A stretch of DNA of 59,824 nucleotides, from positions 1 through 59,824 of the forward strand of contig JALEVQ010000108.1 of NCBI GenBank assembly GCA_022788205.1, in the 5' to 3' direction. Shown piece after piece: positions 33,582 to 41,691 of the stretch. The position numbers and the translations under genes are program-made. How positions within the stretch are numbered: the stretch's first letter is position 1; the number at the start of each line of letters is the position of its first letter. Source of the DNA: Robinsoniella sp. (GTDB lineage Bacteria; Bacillota; Clostridia; Lachnospirales; Lachnospiraceae). The notes under the pieces are model-generated. The model had not been told where the DNA came from, ran no database searches, and saw only the letters and a program-made list of their open reading frames with translations.

Positions 33582-36500
33582 ATGGGTAAAAGAACAGATA
33601 TTCATAAAGTATTGATTATTGGTTCAGGTCCGATCATTATCGGACAGGCATGTGAATTTGACTATTCCGGCACACAGGCATGTAAGGCATTGAAGAATCT
33701 GGGATATGAGATCGTGCTGGTAAATTCCAACCCGGCAACGATTATGACTGATCCGGGAATCGCAGATGTCACTTACATCGAGCCGCTGAATCTCGAGCGA
33801 CTGGAGCAGATTATCGACAAGGAAAGACCAGATGCGATTCTTCCAAATCTGGGAGGTCAGTCTGGACTGAATCTGTGCTCAGAACTTGCGAGCGCAGGGA
33901 TTCTTGACAGATATGGTGTGAAAGTGATCGGTGTTCAGGTAGATGCCATCGAGCGAGGCGAAGACCGCATTGAGTTCAAAAATACCATGAATCGTCTGGG
34001 TATTGAGATGGCGAGAAGTGAGGTTGCGTATTCTGTGGATGAGGCACTTCAGATCGCCGATAAACTGGGATATCCGGTTGTGCTGCGCCCTGCCTATACG
34101 ATGGGAGGAGCAGGCGGCGGACTTGTCTACAATGTAGAAGAGTTGAAGACTGTCTGTGCGAGAGGTCTTCAGGCGAGTCTTGTGGGACAGGTTCTCGTGG
34201 AAGAATCGATTCTCGGATGGGAAGAGCTGGAGCTTGAGGTAGTCAGAGATGCCAAGAATAACATGATTACCGTATGTTTTATTGAAAATATTGATCCGTT
34301 GGGCGTTCACACAGGAGATTCTTTCTGCTCGGCACCGATGCTGACCATCTCCGAGGAAGTGCAGAAACGTCTCCAGGAACAGGCTTATCGAATTGTAGAG
34401 TCCATCGAAGTGATCGGAGGAACGAATGTGCAGTTCGCACATGATCCAGTGACGGACCGAATCGTTGTCATCGAGATCAACCCGAGAACTTCCCGTTCTT
34501 CCGCGCTTGCGTCAAAAGCAACTGGATTCCCGATTGCTCTGGTGTCAGCAATGCTTGCTTCGGGACTGACCCTGGATGAAATCCCATGCGGAAAATATGG
34601 AACACTCGACAAATACGTTCCTGGTGGAGATTATGTGGTAATCAAATTTGCACGCTGGGCATTTGAGAAGTTTAAAGGTGTGGAAGACAAGCTGGGCACG
34701 CAGATGAGAGCAGTCGGCGAAGTCATGAGCATCGGAAAGAATTACAAAGAGGCATTCCAGAAGGCAATCCGAAGCCTGGAGATCGGACGGTATGGTCTCG
34801 GCTTTGCAAAGGATTTCAACAAGAAATCAAAGGAAGAACTTCTGAACATGCTGCACAATCCGACAAGCGAGCGCCATTTTGTGATGTATGAGGCACTCAG
34901 AAAAGGTGCGACGGTCGATGAGATCTATGAGCTGACCAAAGTGAAACATTACTTCATCGAACAGATGAAAGAGCTGGTCGAGGAAGAGGAAGCTCTGATG
35001 AAAGAAAAAGGAAAAGTTCCGTCTGCCGAGGCACTGACGAAAGCGAAGAAAGATGGATTTTCTGATAAATATTTAAGTCAGATTCTGGAAGTTCCAGAGG
35101 AAGACATCCGGAACGCGAGAATCGCCATCGGCGTTGAAGAAGCGTGGGAGGGCGTTCATGTGAGCGGAACAAAAGACAGTGCATACTATTACTCGACCTA
35201 TAACGCCGAGGATAAGAGTGTTGTCAGCGATAAAAAAGAGAAAATTATGATCCTGGGCGGCGGTCCAAACAGAATCGGACAGGGTATCGAGTTCGACTAT
35301 TGCTGTGTTCACGCTGCACTGGCGCTGAAAAAACTGGGATTTGAGACCATCATCGTAAACTGTAACCCGGAGACGGTTTCCACAGACTACGATACTTCAG
35401 ATAAACTGTATTTTGAGCCGCTGACATTGGAAGACGTTCTGAGCATCTACAAGAAAGAGAAACCAGCCGGAGTGATTGCACAGTTTGGAGGACAGACTCC
35501 GCTGAATCTGGCAAGTGATCTGGAGAAAAACGGTGTGAAGATCCTTGGAACCTCTCCGGCTGTCATCGATCTCGCAGAAGACCGTGATCTGTTCCGTGCG
35601 ATGATGGATAAGTTGGAAATCCCAATGCCAGAGTCAGGAATGGCAGTCAATGTCGAGGAAGCGACCGAGATCGCAGAGCGGATCGGATATCCGGTGATGG
35701 TTCGCCCATCTTACGTGCTCGGCGGACGAGGCATGGAAGTTGTCTACAACAGAGAAGATATGGAAGGCTACATGAAGGCGGCAGTCGGTGTGACACCAGA
35801 TCGCCCGATTCTGATCGACCGTTTCCTGAAACATGCAACAGAGTGTGAGGCAGATGCGATCAGCGATGGACAGCATGCATTTGTCCCGGCTGTTATGGAG
35901 CACATTGAGCTTGCAGGTATCCACTCCGGCGACTCGGCATGTATCATTCCATCCCTGAATATCTCCAGGGAAAATCTGGAGACCATCAAGGAATACACGA
36001 GAAAGATCGCAGAAGAGATGCATGTGCGCGGTCTGATGAATATGCAGTACGCAATCGAAAACAATAAAGTATATGTGCTCGAGGCAAACCCGAGAGCGTC
36101 AAGAACCGTGCCGCTGGTATCAAAAGTGTGCGGTATCCAGATGGTTCCGATTGCGACCGACATTATCACCTCCGAGCTGACCGGAAGAAAATCACCAGTT
36201 CCAGAACTGTCTGAGAGGGTGATTCCATATTACGGCGTGAAGGAAGCCGTCTTCCCGTTCAACATGTTCCCGGAAGTAGACCCTGTCTTAGGACCGGAGA
36301 TGCGTTCCACAGGGGAAGTGTTAGGACTTGCCGACACCTTCGGTGAGGCTTATTTCAAGGCACAGGAAGCGACGAAGACACCGCTTCCGCTTGAGGGAAC
36401 AGTGCTGATCAGTGTCAACAATGCAGATAAGGCAGAGGTCGCAGAGGTGGCAAAAGATCTGATTGATGCTGGATTTAAGCTGATGGCGACCGGAAATACG

Positions 36501-36803
36501 TACCAGACGATCGTTGAAGCTGGATACACGGCGAGAAAAGTCAACAAGATGTACGAGGGAAGACCAAATCTGTACGATGTGATCACAAACAAAGAAGTAC
36601 AGCTCGTGATCAACACACCGGCTGGAAAAGAGAAAGTGACCGACGACAGCTACGTCAGAAAGGCAGCGATCAAAGCGAAAGTGCCGTATATCACCACGAT
36701 GGCAGCGGCAAAAGCAGCGGCGAAAGGAATCCTGACCATTCAGAAGAATGGAAGAAAATCAAGTGTATGTTCCCTGCAGGAGCTGCATAAATCGATCCAG
36801 TAG
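33582..36803 (+). CDS. carB: Carbamoyl-phosphate synthase large chain (second copy, stand-alone)
   Basis: A 1,073-residue, complete second large chain with two ATP-grasp halves (GSGPIIIGQACEFD; GGGPNRIGQGIEFD), intact glycine-rich loops (GGAGGGLV; GGRGMEVV) and a C-terminal MGS domain (from about residue 935; VNKMYEGRPNL, INTPAGK, final SLQELHKSIQ). The MGS sequence is closer in pattern to E. coli CarB, where this domain binds UMP/IMP/ornithine, than to the copy at 27905. No carA is next to it, so it must share the small subunit at 26832, use another one elsewhere, or use free ammonia. It has its own promoter and terminator. Confidence 0.95.
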   Translation: MGKRTDIHKVLIIGSGPIIIGQACEFDYSGTQACKALKNLGYEIVLVNSNPATIMTDPGIADVTYIEPLNLERLEQIIDKERPDAILPNLGGQSGLNLCSELASAGILDRYGVKVIGVQVDAIERGEDRIEFKNTMNRLGIEMARSEVAYSVDEALQIADKLGYPVVLRPAYTMGGAGGGLVYNVEELKTVCARGLQASLVGQVLVEESILGWEELELEVVRDAKNNMITVCFIENIDPLGVHTGDSFCSAPMLTISEEVQKRLQEQAYRIVESIEVIGGTNVQFAHDPVTDRIVVIEINPRTSRSSALASKATGFPIALVSAMLASGLTLDEIPCGKYGTLDKYVPGGDYVVIKFARWAFEKFKGVEDKLGTQMRAVGEVMSIGKNYKEAFQKAIRSLEIGRYGLGFAKDFNKKSKEELLNMLHNPTSERHFVMYEALRKGATVDEIYELTKVKHYFIEQMKELVEEEEALMKEKGKVPSAEALTKAKKDGFSDKYLSQILEVPEEDIRNARIAIGVEEAWEGVHVSGTKDSAYYYSTYNAEDKSVVSDKKEKIMILGGGPNRIGQGIEFDYCCVHAALALKKLGFETIIVNCNPETVSTDYDTSDKLYFEPLTLEDVLSIYKKEKPAGVIAQFGGQTPLNLASDLEKNGVKILGTSPAVIDLAEDRDLFRAMMDKLEIPMPESGMAVNVEEATEIAERIGYPVMVRPSYVLGGRGMEVVYNREDMEGYMKAAVGVTPDRPILIDRFLKHATECEADAISDGQHAFVPAVMEHIELAGIHSGDSACIIPSLNISRENLETIKEYTRKIAEEMHVRGLMNMQYAIENNKVYVLEANPRASRTVPLVSKVCGIQMVPIATDIITSELTGRKSPVPELSERVIPYYGVKEAVFPFNMFPEVDPVLGPEMRSTGEVLGLADTFGEAYFKAQEATKTPLPLEGTVLISVNNADKAEVAEVAKDLIDAGFKLMATGNTYQTIVEAGYTARKVNKMYEGRPNLYDVITNKEVQLVINTPAGKEKVTDDSYVRKAAIKAKVPYITTMAAAKAAAKGILTIQKNGRKSSVCSLQELHKSIQ

Positions 36804-36843
36804 AATAGAGATAAGATAAACAAAACGAGTGAGTCAGAATCAT

Positions 36844-36901
36844 AAAGGAGCTGGCTGTGGAATGGATGAGAAATGATCCATGAGCAGCGGCTCCTTTTTT
36901 T
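36844..36901. terminator. Convergent terminator after the second carB
   Basis: An eight-bp outer stem (AAAGGAGC / GCTCCTTT) with inner pairings is followed by Ts. It overlaps the stop codon of the leftward lectin gene. Confidence 0.82.
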
Positions 36902-37730
36902 ATCTGCGTCTGCGCCGGCGAGAAGTTGTCTGAGCAGCTTTCGCCTTGCGTTTTGCGGCTCCCTTTTTCTTTATCTTAGAAATCAAGGCTGCGAGAAAGC
37001 AGAATACGGCACCAAAGATTCCTAACACTTCCAGGCTAAAGAGATTAAAATCCAAATATAAAGTATCGATGTGCAGAAGAGAATAATAATTGACGTCTTT
37101 AGAGTCATCCGGGATATCGTAAGAATCATCTGCGCGATCGTCAAAGGCAGCCGCAGTGTCTGCGACAGATTCTGTCTTTGCAACGGTCGAAGAATCGGGC
37201 TCGTCATCCATGATATCCCAGGCAGTTAAGACTGGATCAGATTCTTCCCCTCCTGTATCCCATTCACATAGAAAAGGAATGGATACGGGAGGAACGTTTA
37301 CTTGCCCGTCATTCCATGTGCCATCGAGATATGTGGAGTAGAACATGGCATAATGCTCTGTGCCATCCTGGTTGTTTGGTTCATTTGCATGCCAGTTTGA
37401 GTAAGAAAACGGTTCCCCTGTGACCCATTCCCAGATACCTTCCTGTTCCTGATCAGTTGCCCCGAAAAATGCAGACGTATATCCGAAGGAGGAGAGATAC
37501 TCATATAAAAAATCATTCTCTTCCTGAGAAGTGATGGTGGCAAGATGTCCGCCATGACGCTCAAGAAATGCCTCTGCCTCTTCCCAATCCATATGCAAAA
37601 GATATAGTTGATAAAAATGCCCGCCATATTCCACAGCAGACTCTGGTGCAGAGAAAGATTCCGCAGAGACAGCAAGGGAATGTGCGAGAAAAAAAGAGAA
37701 AGCCACAATAGCGCGAGAAAAATTTTTCAT
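36900..37730 (-). CDS. Membrane-anchored C-type lectin-domain protein
   Basis: A 276-residue exported protein with a signal peptide (about residues 1-23, cleavage near VSAES), a C-type lectin domain (about 33-157; WEEAEAFLERHGGHLATITS, EPN at 117-119, WND at 139-141), an acidic linker, and a transmembrane helix (about 238-258) followed by a strongly basic Lys/Arg tail. EPN plus WND are the calcium and mannose-type sugar motifs of animal lectins. Only one Cys (155) is seen, so the usual disulphide is absent. The start follows AGGGAGGT. It is the last gene of the operon with the Vps4-like ATPase, 37 bases downstream, suggesting a surface receptor or anchor for that system. Confidence 0.8.
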   Translation of the reverse strand: MKNFSRAIVAFSFFLAHSLAVSAESFSAPESAVEYGGHFYQLYLLHMDWEEAEAFLERHGGHLATITSQEENDFLYEYLSSFGYTSAFFGATDQEQEGIWEWVTGEPFSYSNWHANEPNNQDGTEHYAMFYSTYLDGTWNDGQVNVPPVSIPFLCEWDTGGEESDPVLTAWDIMDDEPDSSTVAKTESVADTAAAFDDRADDSYDIPDDSKDVNYYSLLHIDTLYLDFNLFSLEVLGIFGAVFCFLAALISKIKKKGAAKRKAKAAQTTSRRRRRR

Positions 37731-37767
37731 GGTAACCTCCCTTTGATCGGGTGCATATAGGTGCTGA

Positions 37768-39033
37768 TCAGATGTTTTCTTTTCCTCTGTTTGCCCAGGC
37801 GTGCATCTCTTCCACACGTTTTAAATCGACGCTTGAGCAGGAATCTTTCAGGATTTCCTCCACGATGTCATCCGGGATCGAACCTGGATATGGAAGAGGC
37901 GAGTTGCTTGGAATCCAGTCGCAGAAGCGTTTTTTGAGTTTCAGGCACAATGCCTTGATATCACGTCCGTTGTAGTTCTTTGTCTGGGCGACAAGTCTTC
38001 CGACGGTGGATGCAGGGAGGTTAGAGCAGAAATCTTTCAGATAACCGTCCACGATCATAGCGCGGCGTGCCTCCTCATCCGGCAGAGGAATCTCAATTCT
38101 CTGAGGAAAACGACCAAGGATAGCATCGTCGATGGACTCTGGGCTGTTGGTGGCACAGATGACGATCGAGGTATCATTTTTTGTTCCAAAACCATCGAGA
38201 GCCGTCAGAAACGTCGTCAGATTTCGGATCTCATCCGATTTCTCGAGCAGTTTTCTGGAGCGGAAGAAGGAATCGACATCATCCATGAAAATGACAGAAT
38301 TTTTGTGATTCTGTGCCTCGGTGAAGAGCGCATCGATCGCCTTGGAAGTCTCGCCGACATAGCAGCTGATCAGATCATTTCCGTTGACAAGGAAAAATGG
38401 TGCATCGTCCTCACCCTGGAACATTGCATTTGCAAAAGCCTCCGCAAGCATTGTCTTTCCGGTTCCCGGCGGTCCGTAGAACAGGAATCTGCGCGGCAGT
38501 TCTACATTGTAGAATTTATAGATTTCCTTTCGCGTTTCATCCGGCGCACACAGCTCTTGAAGTGATTTCTTGACGCTCTCGAGACCTTTGATATCATCGA
38601 AAGTGGTACTTGGCTTTTTCGTCACGCGGACGGAGCTGATTTTCTGTGCTAATTCCTGCTCCTCCTTTGAGAGCGATTTTTCTGGCTGTCCGGAAGGTGC
38701 AGGGGAAGCGGAAGAAGGAGCGCTCTGTCTCGCAGATGCGGCACTGTGCTGCGGTGGCTCGGGCGGAACAGGTGTCGCCTCCGACTCACGGACAACTTCC
38801 GGCTGCATCGCCTCCAGGATGGAGATCAACTCTTCAGCACGTTTTAAATGGTAGTTGCGTTCAAAATTCTCCTTTCCAGGCTCTTCAGGAAATAAATCTG
38901 CCATATCGAGCTGTGCATTGATTGCCTGCTTTAAAAATTCTTTTCCTTCTTTGGAATCAGGATTGCGCTGGTATTTTTTGTAGGCCCGGTCGTATGCTGT
39001 CTGGTACTGTGATACTTGATTGCTGTCGATCAT
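37768..39033 (-). CDS. Vps4-like AAA ATPase with MIT-like N-terminal domain
   Basis: A 421-residue protein. Residues 1-76 look like a three-helix MIT domain (third helix YHLKRAEELISILEAM resembles Vps4). A Pro/Ala/Ser linker (77-140) and a single AAA module follow: Walker A GPPGTGKT (187-194), pore-loop region CYVGETSK (224-231), Walker B VIFMDD (247-252), sensor CATNSP, and the Arg-finger region LGRFPQRIEIPLPD, which matches the Vps4/katanin 'meiotic' clade rather than FtsH or Cdc48 (no GRPGRFD). A C-terminal helix resembles that of Vps4. The Walker B Glu is replaced by Asp (DD). It lies 15 bases after an ESCRT-III-like gene, behind GAGGAGG. I infer it disassembles that polymer. Confidence 0.78.
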   Translation of the reverse strand: MIDSNQVSQYQTAYDRAYKKYQRNPDSKEGKEFLKQAINAQLDMADLFPEEPGKENFERNYHLKRAEELISILEAMQPEVVRESEATPVPPEPPQHSAASARQSAPSSASPAPSGQPEKSLSKEEQELAQKISSVRVTKKPSTTFDDIKGLESVKKSLQELCAPDETRKEIYKFYNVELPRRFLFYGPPGTGKTMLAEAFANAMFQGEDDAPFFLVNGNDLISCYVGETSKAIDALFTEAQNHKNSVIFMDDVDSFFRSRKLLEKSDEIRNLTTFLTALDGFGTKNDTSIVICATNSPESIDDAILGRFPQRIEIPLPDEEARRAMIVDGYLKDFCSNLPASTVGRLVAQTKNYNGRDIKALCLKLKKRFCDWIPSNSPLPYPGSIPDDIVEEILKDSCSSVDLKRVEEMHAWANRGKENI

Positions 39034-39048
39034 AGGAATCCTCCTCTC

Positions 39049-39714
39049 TTAAAATCGATTGAGACGTTCTCTGAGAGAATCTGTGGTTTTTGACTTTTGC
39101 TTCGTGTCAGGTCCTGGTCCAGGGTAGGAAGAGGTCGTGAAAGAATGCTGCGGCTGCCAGGAGTCGGAATCGGAATGATTGATCATGGCAGCGATCTCTT
39201 CATCGGAAATCCCCATATTGGTGGACGGGTCGGAAGCCATAGAGTTGATTAACTGTTCGTTGAAATAGTCAAATTGAAGGCTTGCGGATCCGAGCGGTTT
39301 CATAATTTCATTGTAATCTCTCATCACTTTTTTAATGTTCAGATTTCCATTCAGGTTCCGGCAAAGCTCCGCCATGGCAGAGACATCGCAAGAGAAGCTC
39401 TCGATCAAGGTGTTTAACTGAACCTGATTGCGGATCTGCTTTAAATTTTCACACATAATCTGTGCCACTTTCTTCTGGGTCAATGCCGTGCGGATATTTT
39501 GGTAGGCAAAGGAAAGCTCTCTCTGGTTGTTGGAAGTCTGCGCGCGTCTTGCCTGGGCAAAATACTGATCAAGCTGAGAATCCATAGAATTAATGTAAGT
39601 CTGGATAGAAAAACAATTTTCCAGCAGACGGTCCATTAACTCTTCACGCTTTACTTTCTGTTCAGCGGCGCGGTTTCGTCCAATTTGAAAAATAGAATTC
39701 ATTTTAGGTGACAT
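39049..39714 (-). CDS. ESCRT-III/CHMP-like (Snf7-type) helical protein
   Basis: A 221-residue, almost wholly helical protein. The layout matches ESCRT-III: short N-terminal amphipathic start (MNSIFQIGRN), basic long helices (about 16-110), the pattern MAELCRNLNGNLNIKKVMRD near 114-133 that parallels the CHMP2-type helix 4 region, an acidic segment (ISDEEIAAMI near 169), a flexible Pro/Ser/Gln linker, and a C-terminal LRERLNRF (214-221) fitting the MIM1 pattern LxxRLxxL/F that binds MIT domains. The next gene encodes an MIT-AAA protein. AAAGGATG precedes the start. Sequence identity to eukaryotic proteins is low, so the assignment rests on pattern, context and the motif. Confidence 0.62.
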   Translation of the reverse strand: MSPKMNSIFQIGRNRAAEQKVKREELMDRLLENCFSIQTYINSMDSQLDQYFAQARRAQTSNNQRELSFAYQNIRTALTQKKVAQIMCENLKQIRNQVQLNTLIESFSCDVSAMAELCRNLNGNLNIKKVMRDYNEIMKPLGSASLQFDYFNEQLINSMASDPSTNMGISDEEIAAMINHSDSDSWQPQHSFTTSSYPGPGPDTKQKSKTTDSLRERLNRF

Positions 39715-39796
39715 AACGTTTCATCCTTTCTTTTTAAAGCCGTGTTGTCATGGCAGGCAGCAGGCGATTTTTACGGGCAATGCTCAGCAGCCTGCT

Positions 39797-40888
39797 CTAG
39801 ATGGTAGTGCGCTGTTTGCTGCTCTCAGCGGTCTGGGACTGATGAAGAGCGTCCTGCTCAAGCTGTGCCATACGCTGCTGCACGCGTGAAATTTCCCTTT
39901 TATTCTCTTTGTTTAACATACCAGAAAATTCATCGTTATATTTCTGGATGATTTCATCACCTGTATCAATGATGGCGGAAGAAGCGTTCAAGTGAGCGCT
40001 GATCTCCTCATAATTTTTCTCGATCTGTTTCACGCGCTGTTTCAGGCGCTCCTCCTCCTGTTTTCGGAGTTTTACTTTTTCTTCCTCAGAAAGACCGACC
40101 ATATCGACATCTGGTGCAATCAAAGAAAGCAAATAATTGGAGTTCCATTCGGACTCGGAGGCATCGATTGTGAGGGCGAGGGTGCGGATCGTCTTTTTTA
40201 ATACCAACAATTCTGCCTTTTTTGATAAGGGGGCAGTGCTGGAAATATGTTGAACACAAAGTTTTGCCTCTTCTTTTTCTCTAGTACGGATCATGATCTC
40301 TTTTTCGCATTGTGCACAGGCAAAACTAGCTTTCGCTTTCAGAAGATGATTTTTCAGATTTTCCAGTTTTATATCGTACATTTCCTCGGAATTTTCTGAA
40401 CGTACCGTGTTGATACCGTAATCTAGAACAGCATCCAGAACTTTCAGAATGGTATCCATGGTAGAGTATAAAAAGGAGGACAAGGCTTCCTGATCAGGAT
40501 CATCTGAGGTGGTCAGAGAATGCTTCAGCTCTTCAATACATTTTTGCTGGAGAAAATCCAGTGCTTCATTCAGCACAAGATCAGTCTGGGAGAGATCCTT
40601 ATCGGAGGAGGAAAAATTAAGAAGATTTTGCTGCAAAGCAACAAGCTGATCTTCTGCCTTCTCCCGGAAATCGTGACTCTGATCGTTTTCGGGAAGTGAC
40701 AATGCGGCGAGATCGTTGCTGAGATCGTCAAGGCGATCTGCCACATGATTTCCAGAAGCGCGATTTGTCTCAAAGAGGGAGCCAGAATTTTGAGGGACTT
40801 CTGTCGGTGCGGCGGCAGAGGCATCAGATTGGGGCTGCTCATTTGTATTCGAAATTTTGTTCTTAAAAAAGTTGTTTAAATTTAACAT
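39797..40888 (-). CDS. Coiled-coil helical protein, first gene of the ESCRT-like operon
   Basis: A 363-residue soluble protein with a short N-terminal amphipathic stretch (MLNLNNFFKNKI), a low-complexity Ser/Ala/Pro/Asn region to about residue 50, helical segments across 60-260, and a basic/acidic coiled coil (about 275-350; KLRKQEEERLKQRVKQIEKN). Two Cys occur as CAQC near residue 195. It has no signal peptide or membrane segment. I do not recognise the family. Being first in an operon with ESCRT-III-like and Vps4-like genes, it may be a second polymer subunit or a nucleator. GGGAGG precedes the start. Confidence 0.7.
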   Translation of the reverse strand: MLNLNNFFKNKISNTNEQPQSDASAAAPTEVPQNSGSLFETNRASGNHVADRLDDLSNDLAALSLPENDQSHDFREKAEDQLVALQQNLLNFSSSDKDLSQTDLVLNEALDFLQQKCIEELKHSLTTSDDPDQEALSSFLYSTMDTILKVLDAVLDYGINTVRSENSEEMYDIKLENLKNHLLKAKASFACAQCEKEIMIRTREKEEAKLCVQHISSTAPLSKKAELLVLKKTIRTLALTIDASESEWNSNYLLSLIAPDVDMVGLSEEEKVKLRKQEEERLKQRVKQIEKNYEEISAHLNASSAIIDTGDEIIQKYNDEFSGMLNKENKREISRVQQRMAQLEQDALHQSQTAESSKQRTTI

Positions 40889-40938
40889 AGGTAAAAATCC
40901 TCCCTTCCGTAAAATACGGTTTTGACCCCAACATCATC

Positions 40939-40974
40939 TCACAAGAAGTGAAAAAATTTTTCGACATCTTGTGA
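40939..40974. promoter_or_regulatory. Palindromic operator candidate in the divergent control region
   Basis: A 36-bp imperfect palindrome (outer arms TCACAAGA / TCTTGTGA, 15 of 18 positions symmetric) lies in the 262-bp region between the two divergent operons. The 11-mer TGTGATAAAAT occurs at 40970-40980 and again at 41088-41098 and could be part of extended -10 elements. A smaller perfect palindrome, CCGTA-AAA-TACGG, is at 40906-40918 next to the leftward start. Confidence 0.5.
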
Positions 40975-41150
40975 TAAAATCGTTTCATAGGTACTTACTT
41001 GGTAGTATAGCAATTTCATTTTGGAATATCAATGAAAAATATGAAAAAATACAAAAAGAAGATAGATATTTTATTGGAACGCGAAGTGTGATAAAATAAA
41101 AAAATATAAAGAAAGCAACGAGTGGAAACGGGGCAGAATGGGAGGTAAGG

Positions 41151-41666
41151 ATGGATTTTCAGGAAATTTTAACATTGATTGAAAAAGTATCTAATTCATC
41201 TCTGACAAGTTTTTCCCTTGTCAAAAATCAAGATGGGATACAGATTTCAATGGAAAAAGAAAAAAAGGCAGTCGAGATGTATAGAGTGCATCCGAATGAA
41301 AATGAGGATGACGAAAGATGGATAGAAAAACCGCAAGAGACAGAGCAATCAGGAGAGATAGAAAATAGAGAGGAATTGGCAAACAACACGCTCGACTGTC
41401 AAGAAAAAGAATTTTTGGCACCGAAGGAGGGCATTTTTTCTTATAGTGAGGATGGAAGGTTCCTCTTGCGCATTGGAAAAGAATTAAAGCATGGCGTCGA
41501 GATTGGCAGCATCATAGAGGACGATGGAATGCCATATAACCTTTCTGTTAAATGCTTAGGGGAAGTGACGGGCATCTGCGTGGAGGATGGTCAGAGAGTG
41601 AAAGTAGGAGACAGTCTGTTTATCGCGAAAGTGGAACAGGGGACAACAGAGTTTGAGGTTTTATAA
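41151..41666 (+). CDS. AccB-like protein with a degenerate biotinyl domain
   Basis: A 171-residue protein built like the biotin carboxyl carrier protein of acetyl-CoA carboxylase. The N-terminal helix/strand (MDFQEILTLIEKVSNSSLTS) resembles the AccB start. An acidic linker follows (about 45-85). A C-terminal biotinyl/lipoyl-like beta domain (about 88-168) ends GEVTGICVEDGQRVKVGDSLFIAK. The biotin-accepting MKM turn is absent (DDGMPYNL is in its place), so it cannot be biotinylated at the usual site. It may serve as a binding scaffold. GGGAGGTAAGG precedes the ATG. First gene of the rightward operon. Confidence 0.65.
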   Translation: MDFQEILTLIEKVSNSSLTSFSLVKNQDGIQISMEKEKKAVEMYRVHPNENEDDERWIEKPQETEQSGEIENREELANNTLDCQEKEFLAPKEGIFSYSEDGRFLLRIGKELKHGVEIGSIIEDDGMPYNLSVKCLGEVTGICVEDGQRVKVGDSLFIAKVEQGTTEFEVL

Positions 41667-41691
41667 AGAGAAAATATAAAGGAGGATCAAG

